Source of the DNA: an uncultured Chitinophaga sp.
Lineage (GTDB): Bacteria; Bacteroidota; Bacteroidia; Chitinophagales; Chitinophagaceae
DNA: 64,000 nt
Reading direction: 5' to 3'
Assembly: GCF_937898475.1 (NCBI RefSeq)
Contig: NZ_CALEJS010000015.1
Location: 248,001-312,000, forward strand
Shown: positions 1 through 8,180 of the stretch, piece by piece
How the letters are laid out: each line of letters begins with the position of its first letter
Numbering within the stretch: position 1 is the stretch's first letter
Notes under the pieces: generated by a model
What the model saw: the letters and a program-made list of their open reading frames with translations, nothing else
Database searches by the model: none
What the model was told of the DNA's origin: nothing
Translations under genes and position numbers: made by a program

Positions 1-1
1 A

Positions 2-904
2 GGCATCATCATCCTGGATCATGACGGCAACGTGGCGCAGGTAAACCCCAAAGCCAGCCAGCTCATGGAAATGAAAGGAACCGATATGCTTACAAACGCC
101 AGGCAGTTGCCCCGGGGCGGTTCCCTCACGGTCACTTACAACAATGCCCTCACTTACCGCCTGCAGAAATCGCAGTTTATTGACCGCGGTTTTCCCCGCG
201 AATTTATATTGATAGAAGAACTCACCGCCGAAATACTGGCGGCAGAAAAGAAAGCCTACGGTAAAGTGATCCGTATGATGGCGCATGAAGTAAATAATAC
301 CATTGGCCCGGTGAACTCCATCCTGCAATCTGCGCTGAGCGCTGAAAGCCTGCAGAACGGGCAAAATGGAAACATGCTGCAGCATGCACTGCGTGTAGCC
401 GTTGAGCGTAATCACAACCTGAATCATTTCATGCGCAACTTTGCCGATGTGGTACGGTTGCCGGAACCGCTGCGGAAAGAAATTGATCTGCATCAGCTGG
501 TGAACAATGTAGCCCGCCTGATGGAAATGAAAGCGGGGGAAAAAGAGATCAGCTTTGAATACCAGCTGGAAGAAGGGCCCTTCCATATCCATGCAGACCA
601 GGAGCAGATGGAGCAGGTGCTCATCAACATTGTGAAGAATGCCATGGAAGCCATTGAGTACAAAGGCCACATTGAATTCATTACCCGTATACGCGAAAAG
701 CAGCTGGTCATTGCTGATTCAGGAAAAGGCATCAGCAGCAAAGCCGCCGCCCAGCTTTTCAGCCCCTTTTTCAGTACTAAAAAGAACGGCCAGGGAATTG
801 GCCTTACCCTGATCAGGGAAATACTGCACCATCATGGCTTTGAACTTTCCCTTACCACTGTTGCCCCGGGTAGAACGGAATTTCTGATCCAATTCGTACT
901 GTAA
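2..904 (+). CDS. Sensor histidine kinase, 3' part (5' end outside window)
   Basis: The reading frame is open from base 2, so the gene begins upstream of the window; the GTG at 32 is internal. The visible 300 residues open with the tail of a PAS-like domain, followed by a phosphoacceptor helix containing HEVNNT (His encoded near 284). An HATPase_c domain follows, with an N box (NIVKNAMEAIE), a G1 box (DSGKGIS) and an F/G2 region (FFSTKKNGQGIGL) near the C terminus. The HEVNNT box resembles NtrY/FixL-type kinases. In this family the protein autophosphorylates on His and passes the phosphate to a response regulator, which is probably encoded upstream outside the window. No partner is visible here. 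Confidence 0.9.
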   Translation, partial: GIIILDHDGNVAQVNPKASQLMEMKGTDMLTNARQLPRGGSLTVTYNNALTYRLQKSQFIDRGFPREFILIEELTAEILAAEKKAYGKVIRMMAHEVNNTIGPVNSILQSALSAESLQNGQNGNMLQHALRVAVERNHNLNHFMRNFADVVRLPEPLRKEIDLHQLVNNVARLMEMKAGEKEISFEYQLEEGPFHIHADQEQMEQVLINIVKNAMEAIEYKGHIEFITRIREKQLVIADSGKGISSKAAAQLFSPFFSTKKNGQGIGLTLIREILHHHGFELSLTTVAPGRTEFLIQFVL

Positions 905-1063
905 TAAAAAAAATTTTTCCTTACCCCCCCGAATAAACGCTGCCGGTGTATTTAAAAAAACTGGACCCTGCATTCAAAATAGATCCATTAAAGTATGCGG
1001 TGCCCTATGCCCGTTGCTTTGTGTTTCATGGCGCCCACAGAAAGAAAACGATGATGTAAACCG

Positions 1064-3523
1064 ATGAAGACCATTTTTATTGCCCTGTTGCTGGTGTTAT
1101 ACACCGGCCTGCATGAGCTATGCGCACAAACGTACACCCCTGTTGCCGTCACAGGGTTTAACAATGATGTTGTTGCGGAGTCAGGCACCAGCACAATTGC
1201 AGCGACCTCTACCGACCTGGATCTCAGCTTCAACATCCTGTATACAGCTGCTTTTGCAGCTACTAATGGCATTGCCGGCGGACTACCAGACAATGGCCTT
1301 ATCGTTAATGGCGCACGCAGCTACCAGCTGGCTGATTACGATGCAGACAATGGCTTGTTCCTTTCCGCCAACGGTGCCGTAGCCAATACCGCTGCAGCAG
1401 GTACGCTTACACTGGCCACCCCGGCCACTTTCAGCCGTATCAGCCTGTTGTTGTTCTCTACAGAAGGCGCTACTACGGTAAGCGCTACACTGAATTTTAC
1501 GGACGGCACCAGCGTAGCCGGCGGTAATATGAATGTACAGGACTGGTTTGATGGCGGCAACGCTGTGGTGTCAGGTTTTGGCCGTATTACACGCAAAGCT
1601 TTTCCGCCTTATATCGTAGATGGAGCGGCTACCAATAATCCCCGGTTTTACCGTTTTGATATACCCATTGCCTGTGCCAACCAGTCAAAGCTGCTGCAGT
1701 CCGTAACCATCACTTACCTCTCTGGCAGCGGTACCTTGTTCCCTACCAGGGCATGTATACTGGCGCTCTCCGGTGTTGCCTATACGCCGCTGAGCGTAGT
1801 GCCGGTTATTACCAATGCTGTATGCGGCGGTGGCAGCGGCAGTATTGCCTTAACCGTCAGCGGAGGTACAGCGCCTTTGTTTTACAGCTGGAACACCTTA
1901 CCGGTGCAAACACAACCGGTTGCCACCAACCTGTCTGGCGGTAATTACACCTGTACTATTACAGACGCCAACGGATGCAGCACCACTTACCAGGGAACCG
2001 TGCTGCAGCAATCACCGGTTACGCTATCGCTCAGCGCCAGTGATACGCTGCTGTGTGAAGGCCAGTCGGCCACGCTGAGCGTCAGCGCCAGCGGTACTAC
2101 CGTTAACGGCTATACCTGGCAGCCAACGAATGACACGGGCGCCAGCGTACCAGTTACACCGGCGCTCAGCACCCGCTATATAGTCAGCACACAGGATGTC
2201 TTTGGCTGCATACTGAAAGACAGTGTAGACATTGCCGTAAAGCCATTGCCCCTGGCCACCTTTACCGTTACGCCTGCGGAGGTATGCCTGGGTACCCCGC
2301 AAACGGTCGCCTTCACCGGCAGTGCGGGTGATAATGCTGTATTTAACTGGCACAATTTCTCCGGTGCAGCAGTACAAAGCGGCAGCGGTTCCGGGCCTTA
2401 CAATATTTTATTCAATGCCGCAGGCGATTATACTTTGCAGTTGCAGATCACAGACAGCGCCTGTGTATCTGCACTTGTTAGCCAATCCGTTAATGTCAGC
2501 GAGCCGCCCGTGATAAGCATCCACCTCAGTGATCCAACACCCTGTGCCGGAGACCTTATCACCATCACCGCCACCGGTAATGCAGGTAATAACGCAACCA
2601 CCGCCTGGAACTGGGGCGGGGGAGCCGCGCAGGGCGGCAATGGCTTTGGTCCTTTCAGCGTGCAATACCGGCAGAGCGGCACTGTATCTCTAACTGTAAC
2701 GGATGGTGTATGTACGGTGAATGTTCCGCCACAGCAGGTAAATGTCATTCCATTACCTGTAGCGGCCTTCAGTGTTGACAGCACGACCGGTTGCCCCGAT
2801 TTTCCAGTGGCCTTCACCAACCTGTCGCAGCAGGCGGATACCTGGTTATGGCGCTTCGGCGATGGCGATCTGTCATCCGAAGCGCATCCGGCTCATACTT
2901 ACACCACAGCGGGCAGCTATACGGTTACCCTGATAGCCGGCGCTCAGCAACAATGTTTTGATACCCTGCAGCAAACAGCGCTGATCAATGTACAGGCCTC
3001 GCCGCGGGCTGTCTTCACCGTTCAGCCGGGCGTTAACCTGCCGCTGGAATACAGCGAAGCGCTTTTCAGTTTCAGTAACCAATCACAGAACGCCCTGCAT
3101 TATGCCTGGGATTTTGGCGATGGCCTTACAGACGCTTCCCGTGATCCGCAGCATCGCTATGCACTGCCGGGCAGCTATCGTGTTACACTGACGGTGATGA
3201 ATGAGATCGGTTGTGCCGACAGCACGAGTCTGGCCTGGCTTATGGTGGCGCCAGACAAGGTACTGCGTATACCCAATGCCTTTAGTCCTAACGGGGATGG
3301 AATTAACGACCGCTGGGAGATAGACGGCCTGCGCGGCATACCGGGCTGCCAGGTAACGATCTTCAACCGCTGGGGACAGCCTGTTTATGAGAGTATTGGC
3401 TATGAACGGCCCTGGGATGGTACCTGGCGCGGTAAGTTGTCGCCCAGCGGTACCTACTATTATGTTGTCAGGGCAAAGCCTAAAGATAAACCATACACAG
3501 GCTGGGTAGTATTACTCCGCTGA
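1064..3523 (+). CDS. T9SS type B cargo protein with SprB-like and PKD domains
   Basis: Secreted 819-residue protein. A Sec signal peptide (about 1-22, ending LCAQ) precedes a beta-rich domain of about 220 residues that is shared with the next gene. Then come an SprB-like repeat (about 240-315), Ig-like domains and PKD domains (WRFGDGD and WDFGDGL motifs, about 560-730). The C-terminal 85 residues match the gliding-motility-associated CHU_C domain: IPNAFSPNGDGINDRW, then IFNRWG, PWDGTW, and a YYYVV strand. That domain targets cargo for type IX export and surface display, so a surface adhesin or enzyme-like role is inferred. No catalytic domain was recognised. The next gene starts 35 nt downstream and is probably co-transcribed. 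Confidence 0.85.
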   Translation: MKTIFIALLLVLYTGLHELCAQTYTPVAVTGFNNDVVAESGTSTIAATSTDLDLSFNILYTAAFAATNGIAGGLPDNGLIVNGARSYQLADYDADNGLFLSANGAVANTAAAGTLTLATPATFSRISLLLFSTEGATTVSATLNFTDGTSVAGGNMNVQDWFDGGNAVVSGFGRITRKAFPPYIVDGAATNNPRFYRFDIPIACANQSKLLQSVTITYLSGSGTLFPTRACILALSGVAYTPLSVVPVITNAVCGGGSGSIALTVSGGTAPLFYSWNTLPVQTQPVATNLSGGNYTCTITDANGCSTTYQGTVLQQSPVTLSLSASDTLLCEGQSATLSVSASGTTVNGYTWQPTNDTGASVPVTPALSTRYIVSTQDVFGCILKDSVDIAVKPLPLATFTVTPAEVCLGTPQTVAFTGSAGDNAVFNWHNFSGAAVQSGSGSGPYNILFNAAGDYTLQLQITDSACVSALVSQSVNVSEPPVISIHLSDPTPCAGDLITITATGNAGNNATTAWNWGGGAAQGGNGFGPFSVQYRQSGTVSLTVTDGVCTVNVPPQQVNVIPLPVAAFSVDSTTGCPDFPVAFTNLSQQADTWLWRFGDGDLSSEAHPAHTYTTAGSYTVTLIAGAQQQCFDTLQQTALINVQASPRAVFTVQPGVNLPLEYSEALFSFSNQSQNALHYAWDFGDGLTDASRDPQHRYALPGSYRVTLTVMNEIGCADSTSLAWLMVAPDKVLRIPNAFSPNGDGINDRWEIDGLRGIPGCQVTIFNRWGQPVYESIGYERPWDGTWRGKLSPSGTYYYVVRAKPKDKPYTGWVVLLR

Positions 3524-3558
3524 TCACCATTTATCATCAACCATAATAAAACAAACGG

Positions 3559-5517
3559 ATGAAACACGTTTTTACGCTCGTTTTTTTACTGGCCCTTTGT
3601 GCGGGGCGTCTGCAGTTATTGGCACAAACCTATTCGCCAATTCCCGTAACAGGATTTAATAATGATGTAGTGGCGGAAAGCGGTACCAGCGCCACTGCGG
3701 TTACCAGTACGGAGCTGGACCTGAGCTTCTACCTCCTGTACTCCCAGGCATTTGCCATTACCAATGGCCTGTCCGGCGGTATAGTGGATAACGGCACAAT
3801 AGTGAACGGCAACCGTACCTACCAGCTGGCGCCCTATGACGTTAACAACGGCCTGTATTTGTCCAGTGGCGGGACTATTGTCAACACCGCCGCAACAGGT
3901 ACGCTGGCGCTCACTACGCCTGCCGCCTACAGCAAATTAAGCCTGCTGCTGTTCTCTACGGAAGGTAACAGCACCATCGGCCTTACCCTGCATTTTGCAG
4001 ACGGCACTTCAGCGCCCGGTGGTTCGGTAACCGTGCTGGATTGGTTCAACGGCGCCAATGCGGTGTACGGCGGTGTAGGCCGTATTGCTCGTCAGGCGGC
4101 CCCGCCATACCTGGTAGATGGTCTCTCCGGTAACAATCCGCGCTTTTACCGCTACGATATTTCTGTTGCCTGCCGTGATCAGCCCAAATCACTGGATGCT
4201 GTTTCCATCCGTTATATATCCGGCAGCGGCGTCAGTTCAAGAGCGGTGATACTGGCCCTCTCGGGCATTGTTTATGCACCGGTGACCGTAACCGCCAGCG
4301 TTACTGCCGCTACCTGCGACAATGCCGACGGCAGCATTGCCATTACCGCCACCGGTGGTACGCCGCCGTTAAACTATACCTGGACCAGCTCACCGGTACA
4401 GCTGCAGGATTCTGCCGCCAACCTGAAGGCCGGCCCTTATGCCTGCACCATCCTGGATGCTAACGGCTGCGCCACTACATACAATGGCGTGGTACCGAGG
4501 AAAACAGCCGCCGTACTTACCGCCACGGCAGATAAGGATGCTGTTTGCACCGGTAGTGCCGCCACGCTGAACGTGAGCGCCAATGGCCCCGTCAGCAATT
4601 ACAGCTGGCAGCCGGGCAATGGCAGCGGCAGCAGCTTTACCGTAACACCCGCCGCTACCACCAGTTACATCGTCAGCGCTACCGACACCCTGGGATGCCA
4701 GGTAACAGATACGGTGCAGGTAACGGTTACGGCTATTCCGCCCGTACCCGTGGCAGATGCGGTGACCGCCTGTGTTGACAGCAGCGCCACCCTTCGGGTA
4801 CAACGGCCCTCCCTGCTGGAAACCTATCGCTGGTACGCCGCCGCCACCGGCGGAGATCCCCTCGCTAACGGCGTTACCTATACGGTGCCTGCTGCTGCTA
4901 CCGGGGCCACCTATTACCTGGAGGCTTCCACAGGCGCCTGCAGCAGCGACCGTGTGCCCGTAACCGTAAGCCGCCTGGAACAGGTGGCACAACCCGTGGT
5001 GAGCGCCACCCAGGTAACGCCTAACAGCGTCAACTTTAGTTGGCAGGCCGTACCGGATGCCACCGGTTACCAGGTGTCTGTAAACGGCGGCGCTTTCATC
5101 ACCCCCAGCTCAGGCGCCCTGGGTACCAGTCACCAGGTAACCGGCCTGCCCTTATCCCAAGGGGTGAACATACGGGTCATTGCTTTGGGCGGCCAGGCCT
5201 GTCAGCATAGCGAACCCGGAGAGGCCAACGCAAAGCTGCTGAACCAGGACCTGTTCATTCCCAATGCTTTCACCCCCAATAACGACGGCCTGAACGACCA
5301 GTTCAGGGCAGAAGGCAATATCATCAGCGGGCAGTCCATGAAAATATTCAACCAGTGGGGAGAGCTGATCTTCGAAACCAGCGCCTCCGGTGCAGGATGG
5401 GATGGTACCCATAAGGGTAAGGCCCAGCCAGTTGGGGTGTACATTTATGTGATCCGGCTGAAACTCGCAGATGGTTCCGAGGTGCTCAAAAAAGGCGCCG
5501 TCAACCTCATCAGATAA
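3559..5517 (+). CDS. T9SS type B cargo protein, paralogue of the preceding gene
   Basis: 652 residues with a signal peptide (about 1-23, ending LLAQ). The N-terminal domain is clearly homologous to that of the gene upstream (shared TGFNNDVVAESGTS, FSTEG and NPRFYR motifs). An SprB-like repeat (about 245-315), Ig-like domains with a WYAAATGG segment, an FnIII-like stretch (about 475-560) and a CHU_C type B sorting domain (IPNAFTPNNDGLNDQF, FNQWG, GWDGTHKGK) follow. The paralogue above carries PKD repeats in the middle, whereas this one carries Ig/FnIII modules, so the two differ mainly in their central spacer. Tandem duplication followed by domain exchange is inferred. Molecular target unknown. 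Confidence 0.85.
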   Translation: MKHVFTLVFLLALCAGRLQLLAQTYSPIPVTGFNNDVVAESGTSATAVTSTELDLSFYLLYSQAFAITNGLSGGIVDNGTIVNGNRTYQLAPYDVNNGLYLSSGGTIVNTAATGTLALTTPAAYSKLSLLLFSTEGNSTIGLTLHFADGTSAPGGSVTVLDWFNGANAVYGGVGRIARQAAPPYLVDGLSGNNPRFYRYDISVACRDQPKSLDAVSIRYISGSGVSSRAVILALSGIVYAPVTVTASVTAATCDNADGSIAITATGGTPPLNYTWTSSPVQLQDSAANLKAGPYACTILDANGCATTYNGVVPRKTAAVLTATADKDAVCTGSAATLNVSANGPVSNYSWQPGNGSGSSFTVTPAATTSYIVSATDTLGCQVTDTVQVTVTAIPPVPVADAVTACVDSSATLRVQRPSLLETYRWYAAATGGDPLANGVTYTVPAAATGATYYLEASTGACSSDRVPVTVSRLEQVAQPVVSATQVTPNSVNFSWQAVPDATGYQVSVNGGAFITPSSGALGTSHQVTGLPLSQGVNIRVIALGGQACQHSEPGEANAKLLNQDLFIPNAFTPNNDGLNDQFRAEGNIISGQSMKIFNQWGELIFETSASGAGWDGTHKGKAQPVGVYIYVIRLKLADGSEVLKKGAVNLIR

Positions 5518-5535
5518 TAATTTTTTCTTTTAACC

Positions 5536-5632
5536 GTTAGTCGTTAGTCATTCGTTGTTAGTCGTAAGTGGCCCGGGTTTATACCCCCTGGTTTGATCAC
5601 TAATCACTAACAACGAATGACTAACGACTTAA
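5536..5632. repeat. Heptad inverted-repeat element 1 (word GTTAGTC)
   Basis: Five consecutive 7-bp units (5536-5570: GTTAGTC twice, ATTCGTT, GTTAGTC, GTAAGTG) are mirrored by five 7-bp units at 5598-5632 (CACTAAT, CACTAAC, AACGAAT, GACTAAC, GACTTAA). The 24-nt arms 5539-5562 and 5606-5629 are exact reverse complements. The loop is GC-rich (5571-5597). The element starts 18 nt after the stop codon of the upstream T9SS cargo gene. A strong RNA hairpin is predicted, so a 3'-end or terminator role is likely. Confidence 0.85.
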
Positions 5633-5746
5633 TTATTTTTACGTTAAGTCAAAATATTATAAAAATTATTATTATTTTTCCGGCTGGATAATTGCCGGGT
5701 ACTGGCCCCTGGCAGTCCGATTCCTAAGCGAATTGAAGCCTATCCT

Positions 5747-6202
5747 ATGATGCCTATGAGGTTGACGCTGATGTTGTTGCAATGTTTACTGATCTTCCTG
5801 ATACCATTGCTGGTACAGGGTCAGGAAGCTGCGCCGTCAACCCCGCCAGCCACCACCCCCGCTACCCCGGCAGCTCCCAAAGTAAAGCATGAGACAGAGT
5901 TCCAGATGAAAGCAGGCAGTTACCTGGGCTTCGGACAGGTATACCTGGGCATGGGGGAGATAGGCTTCCAGGTAGAAGTGACCAATTCACAGAAAAGCGA
6001 GCCAGTATTAGAATTCAGAATAGATAAACCCAAAGGCAAAGTAATAGGCACCCTCAAAATTCCTTACACAGGTGATACTACCTATGCGTTAAAGGTCCCG
6101 GCCAGGATGGGGAAAAATATCGGTACCCACGACCTTTACCTGGTAGCCAAAGGAAGCGGCCAGTTCATTATTTCATCGTTTTCCTTTATTCCCGTGTATT
6201 AG
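5747..6202 (+). CDS. Small secreted CBM6-like protein
   Basis: 151 residues. A hydrophobic signal sequence (about 1-25, ending LLVQGQ) is followed by a Pro/Ala/Thr linker (28-46) and one beta-sandwich domain. The order of segments fits a carbohydrate-binding module of the CBM6 type: an LEFRIDKP strand, GKVIGTLKIPYTGDT, then GTHDLYLVAKGSG and a closing SFSFIPVY strand. CBM6 modules bind glycan chains or ends, usually attached to a glycoside hydrolase. Here the module stands alone, so it may be a lone surface lectin or may assist another enzyme. The first of two adjacent ATG codons was taken as the start. Assigned on motif pattern only. Confidence 0.6.
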   Translation: MMPMRLTLMLLQCLLIFLIPLLVQGQEAAPSTPPATTPATPAAPKVKHETEFQMKAGSYLGFGQVYLGMGEIGFQVEVTNSQKSEPVLEFRIDKPKGKVIGTLKIPYTGDTTYALKVPARMGKNIGTHDLYLVAKGSGQFIISSFSFIPVY

Positions 6203-6240
6203 CGGGATACCTGTGTCCATAACGGTAGCAAGGCAGGCTG

Positions 6241-6939
6241 TCAGCGCCTGGTCCATTCTTCGATGAAAGCTGCGTAGCTATCACCGATAGGCAGCTCAAT
6301 GGCATTGCCTATCCTGACCTTTTTGTTCACAATGGCGCTAACCTTGTTAATGGATACGATATAGCTGCGGTGAATACGGCGAAAGAGGGCAGGAGGCAGT
6401 TTTTCCAGCATGGCTTTCAGCGTCATGAGGGTCATGATGTATTTGCCCTGCTGCAGGTGTATGCGGATGTAATCCTGCAGTCCTTCAATATAGAGGATGT
6501 CCTGCAGGTCTATCTTTACCAGTTTGTATTCTGAGCGTACAAAGATGGCGGCCTCCGGCTGTGTGGCCGGTTGCTGGCGGAACTGGTGGTATTCCAGCGC
6601 CCGTTGTATGGTTCTTGAAAAGCGTTCAAAATTCAAAGGCTTGAGCAGGTAGTCCAGCGCCTCCAGCTCAAAACCTTCCACGGCAAATTTGCGGTGAGCG
6701 GTAATGAAGATGATGATAGGTTTAACGGACAGGGAGCGTACCAGGTCGATGCCACTGATGTCAGGCATGTTAATGTCCACAAAGATCAGGTCTACGGGCG
6801 TCTGCCGCAGGTACTCCGCTGCGGAGATCGCGTCGTCAAAAGTATGTACCAGGCGCAGTGCCGGGAACCTGCCCACATATTCCTGTATCAGCGCCAGCGA
6901 CAGCGGTTCATCGTCTATGGCAATGCATTTCAATTGCAT
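6241..6939 (-). CDS. LytTR-family response regulator
   Basis: 232 residues. The receiver domain (1-115) has acidic residues D9/D10, phosphoacceptor D55 in FVDINMPD, T80 and K100. The LytTR DNA-binding domain (about 130-230) carries the typical FVRSEYKLVKI and RIHRSYIVSINKV segments. In this family phosphorylation by a LytS-type kinase drives binding to short direct repeats upstream of target genes. The kinase gene lies 12 nt upstream on the same strand, so the two form an operon. The target is unknown; Bacteroidota carry many such pairs. Confidence 0.95.
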   Translation of the reverse strand: MQLKCIAIDDEPLSLALIQEYVGRFPALRLVHTFDDAISAAEYLRQTPVDLIFVDINMPDISGIDLVRSLSVKPIIIFITAHRKFAVEGFELEALDYLLKPLNFERFSRTIQRALEYHQFRQQPATQPEAAIFVRSEYKLVKIDLQDILYIEGLQDYIRIHLQQGKYIMTLMTLKAMLEKLPPALFRRIHRSYIVSINKVSAIVNKKVRIGNAIELPIGDSYAAFIEEWTRR

Positions 6940-6951
6940 GTCGTTGTATTT

Positions 6952-7989
6952 TTATACTTCCAAGGTCAGCGTCACGGTGTAAAGGCCTTTATCTGCTGCA
7001 ATATGCAACCGATGCCTGTTTGGATAAAGATGTTCAAGCCGCCGGCGTGCATTAGAGACACCAACACCGCCCCTGCGCTCCATTTCTTTCCTTCCTGTAA
7101 ACACCGGGTTGCTGCTGTAGAAGGTAATGGTCTTTTCTTCCGCAAAGATGCGGATCTGCAGCGAAGAATCCTCATGGTTGCTGATCCCGTATTTAAAAAC
7201 ATTTTCCACAAAGGTCATGAACAGCAGCGGCGCAATATGTTTATGTTCCAGCTGCCCCTCAGCGCTGAATGCCAGCTGCACTTTTTTGCCCAGGCGGAGG
7301 CGCTGCAGGTCTATATAGTCGCGTATGCAGTTCACTTCGCTTTCCAGTGGTACAAAGTGTTCGGAGGCATCGTCTGTCACATAGCGCATGATGTTGGACA
7401 GTTTCATGATGCTGTCTGCCGTATTTTCGTTCTTTGTAAGGGCCAGTGTATAGATATTGTTCAGGGTATTGAACAGGAAATGCGGGTTGATCTGTGCCTT
7501 CAGAAAGGAGAGCTCTGCCCTGGCCTTGCCCGCTTCTGCCCGGGCGGCGCGCTGCTCGGTGAACCGCCATCGTTTACTGATCTCAATGGCCATGCTCAGG
7601 GCCACCATCATCACAAAGAGGAAGAGGCTTACAATATCTGTTTTGATGGGCGGCCTGCGTTGTGCAGGCGGCAACTCTGCCTGTATGCTGTGCACCAGCA
7701 GCCGGTCAAACGGGCGCAGATAATACACCATCAACAGCAGCAGGAGCAGGATGCCGAAGTAGGCCACCAGTTGTTTCCTGAAGAAGAGCCGGGGTATCAG
7801 CAGGTAACTGTTGCCATAGAACAGCACCATGTACAGCAGTGCAAACAGCCAGTAGTGGGCCATCAGCAGCAGTTCCCACCAGGGATGCCGGTTGCCGGGA
7901 AAGCCGCTCACAAAGAGCAGCGGCAGGCTCAGAAAGATCAGCCAGCAGGTAATGTGAGTAATGATAAGGGACACCTTGTTCCGGATCAT
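6952..7989 (-). CDS. LytS-type membrane sensor histidine kinase
   Basis: 345 residues from the ATG at 7989. The open frame reaches back to 8016 but only with a TTG, so the ATG is preferred. Four hydrophobic segments (about 6-30, 39-68, 76-91, 119-137) form the sensor module. The His_kinase domain follows, with the phosphoacceptor in NPHFLFNTLN (His about 169). The C-terminal ATPase region contains FVENVFKYGI and GGVGVSNARRRLEHLY. It has no extracellular loop of note, so it probably senses a membrane or intramembrane cue. It is paired with the LytTR regulator directly downstream. Confidence 0.93.
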   Translation of the reverse strand: MIRNKVSLIITHITCWLIFLSLPLLFVSGFPGNRHPWWELLLMAHYWLFALLYMVLFYGNSYLLIPRLFFRKQLVAYFGILLLLLLMVYYLRPFDRLLVHSIQAELPPAQRRPPIKTDIVSLFLFVMMVALSMAIEISKRWRFTEQRAARAEAGKARAELSFLKAQINPHFLFNTLNNIYTLALTKNENTADSIMKLSNIMRYVTDDASEHFVPLESEVNCIRDYIDLQRLRLGKKVQLAFSAEGQLEHKHIAPLLFMTFVENVFKYGISNHEDSSLQIRIFAEEKTITFYSSNPVFTGRKEMERRGGVGVSNARRRLEHLYPNRHRLHIAADKGLYTVTLTLEV

Positions 7990-8133
7990 AACGCAAAGAA
8001 ACGGGTCCTGTTCCAAAAAAGGGTATTTATACGGGTCTTTTATTCGGGAAAAAGTGTCACCTTGCAGGTGGACATTGACCCCATATGAATGGACTTCGGT
8101 TGCAGATCTTTTAACACCCCAAAAGCACCAGCC

Positions 8134-8145
8134 AGGATATATCCT
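8134..8145. promoter_or_regulatory. 12-bp perfect palindrome upstream of the peptidase/MBL pair
   Basis: AGGATATATCCT is a perfect palindrome ending 35 nt before the peptidase ATG, inside a short leader between divergent genes. Position and symmetry suit a repressor site, but no -33/-7 promoter was recognised and no family can be assigned. Confidence 0.3.
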
Positions 8146-8180
8146 ACAGCCCCGGATCCTGTTTCACTAAAAAAGTGATC

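Noticed and set aside
6694..8088. 464-codon plus-strand open frame
   Set aside because: Lies antisense over the lytS/lytR genes, whose motifs are clear; the translation is rich in His/Gln with no domain, as expected for a shadow frame.
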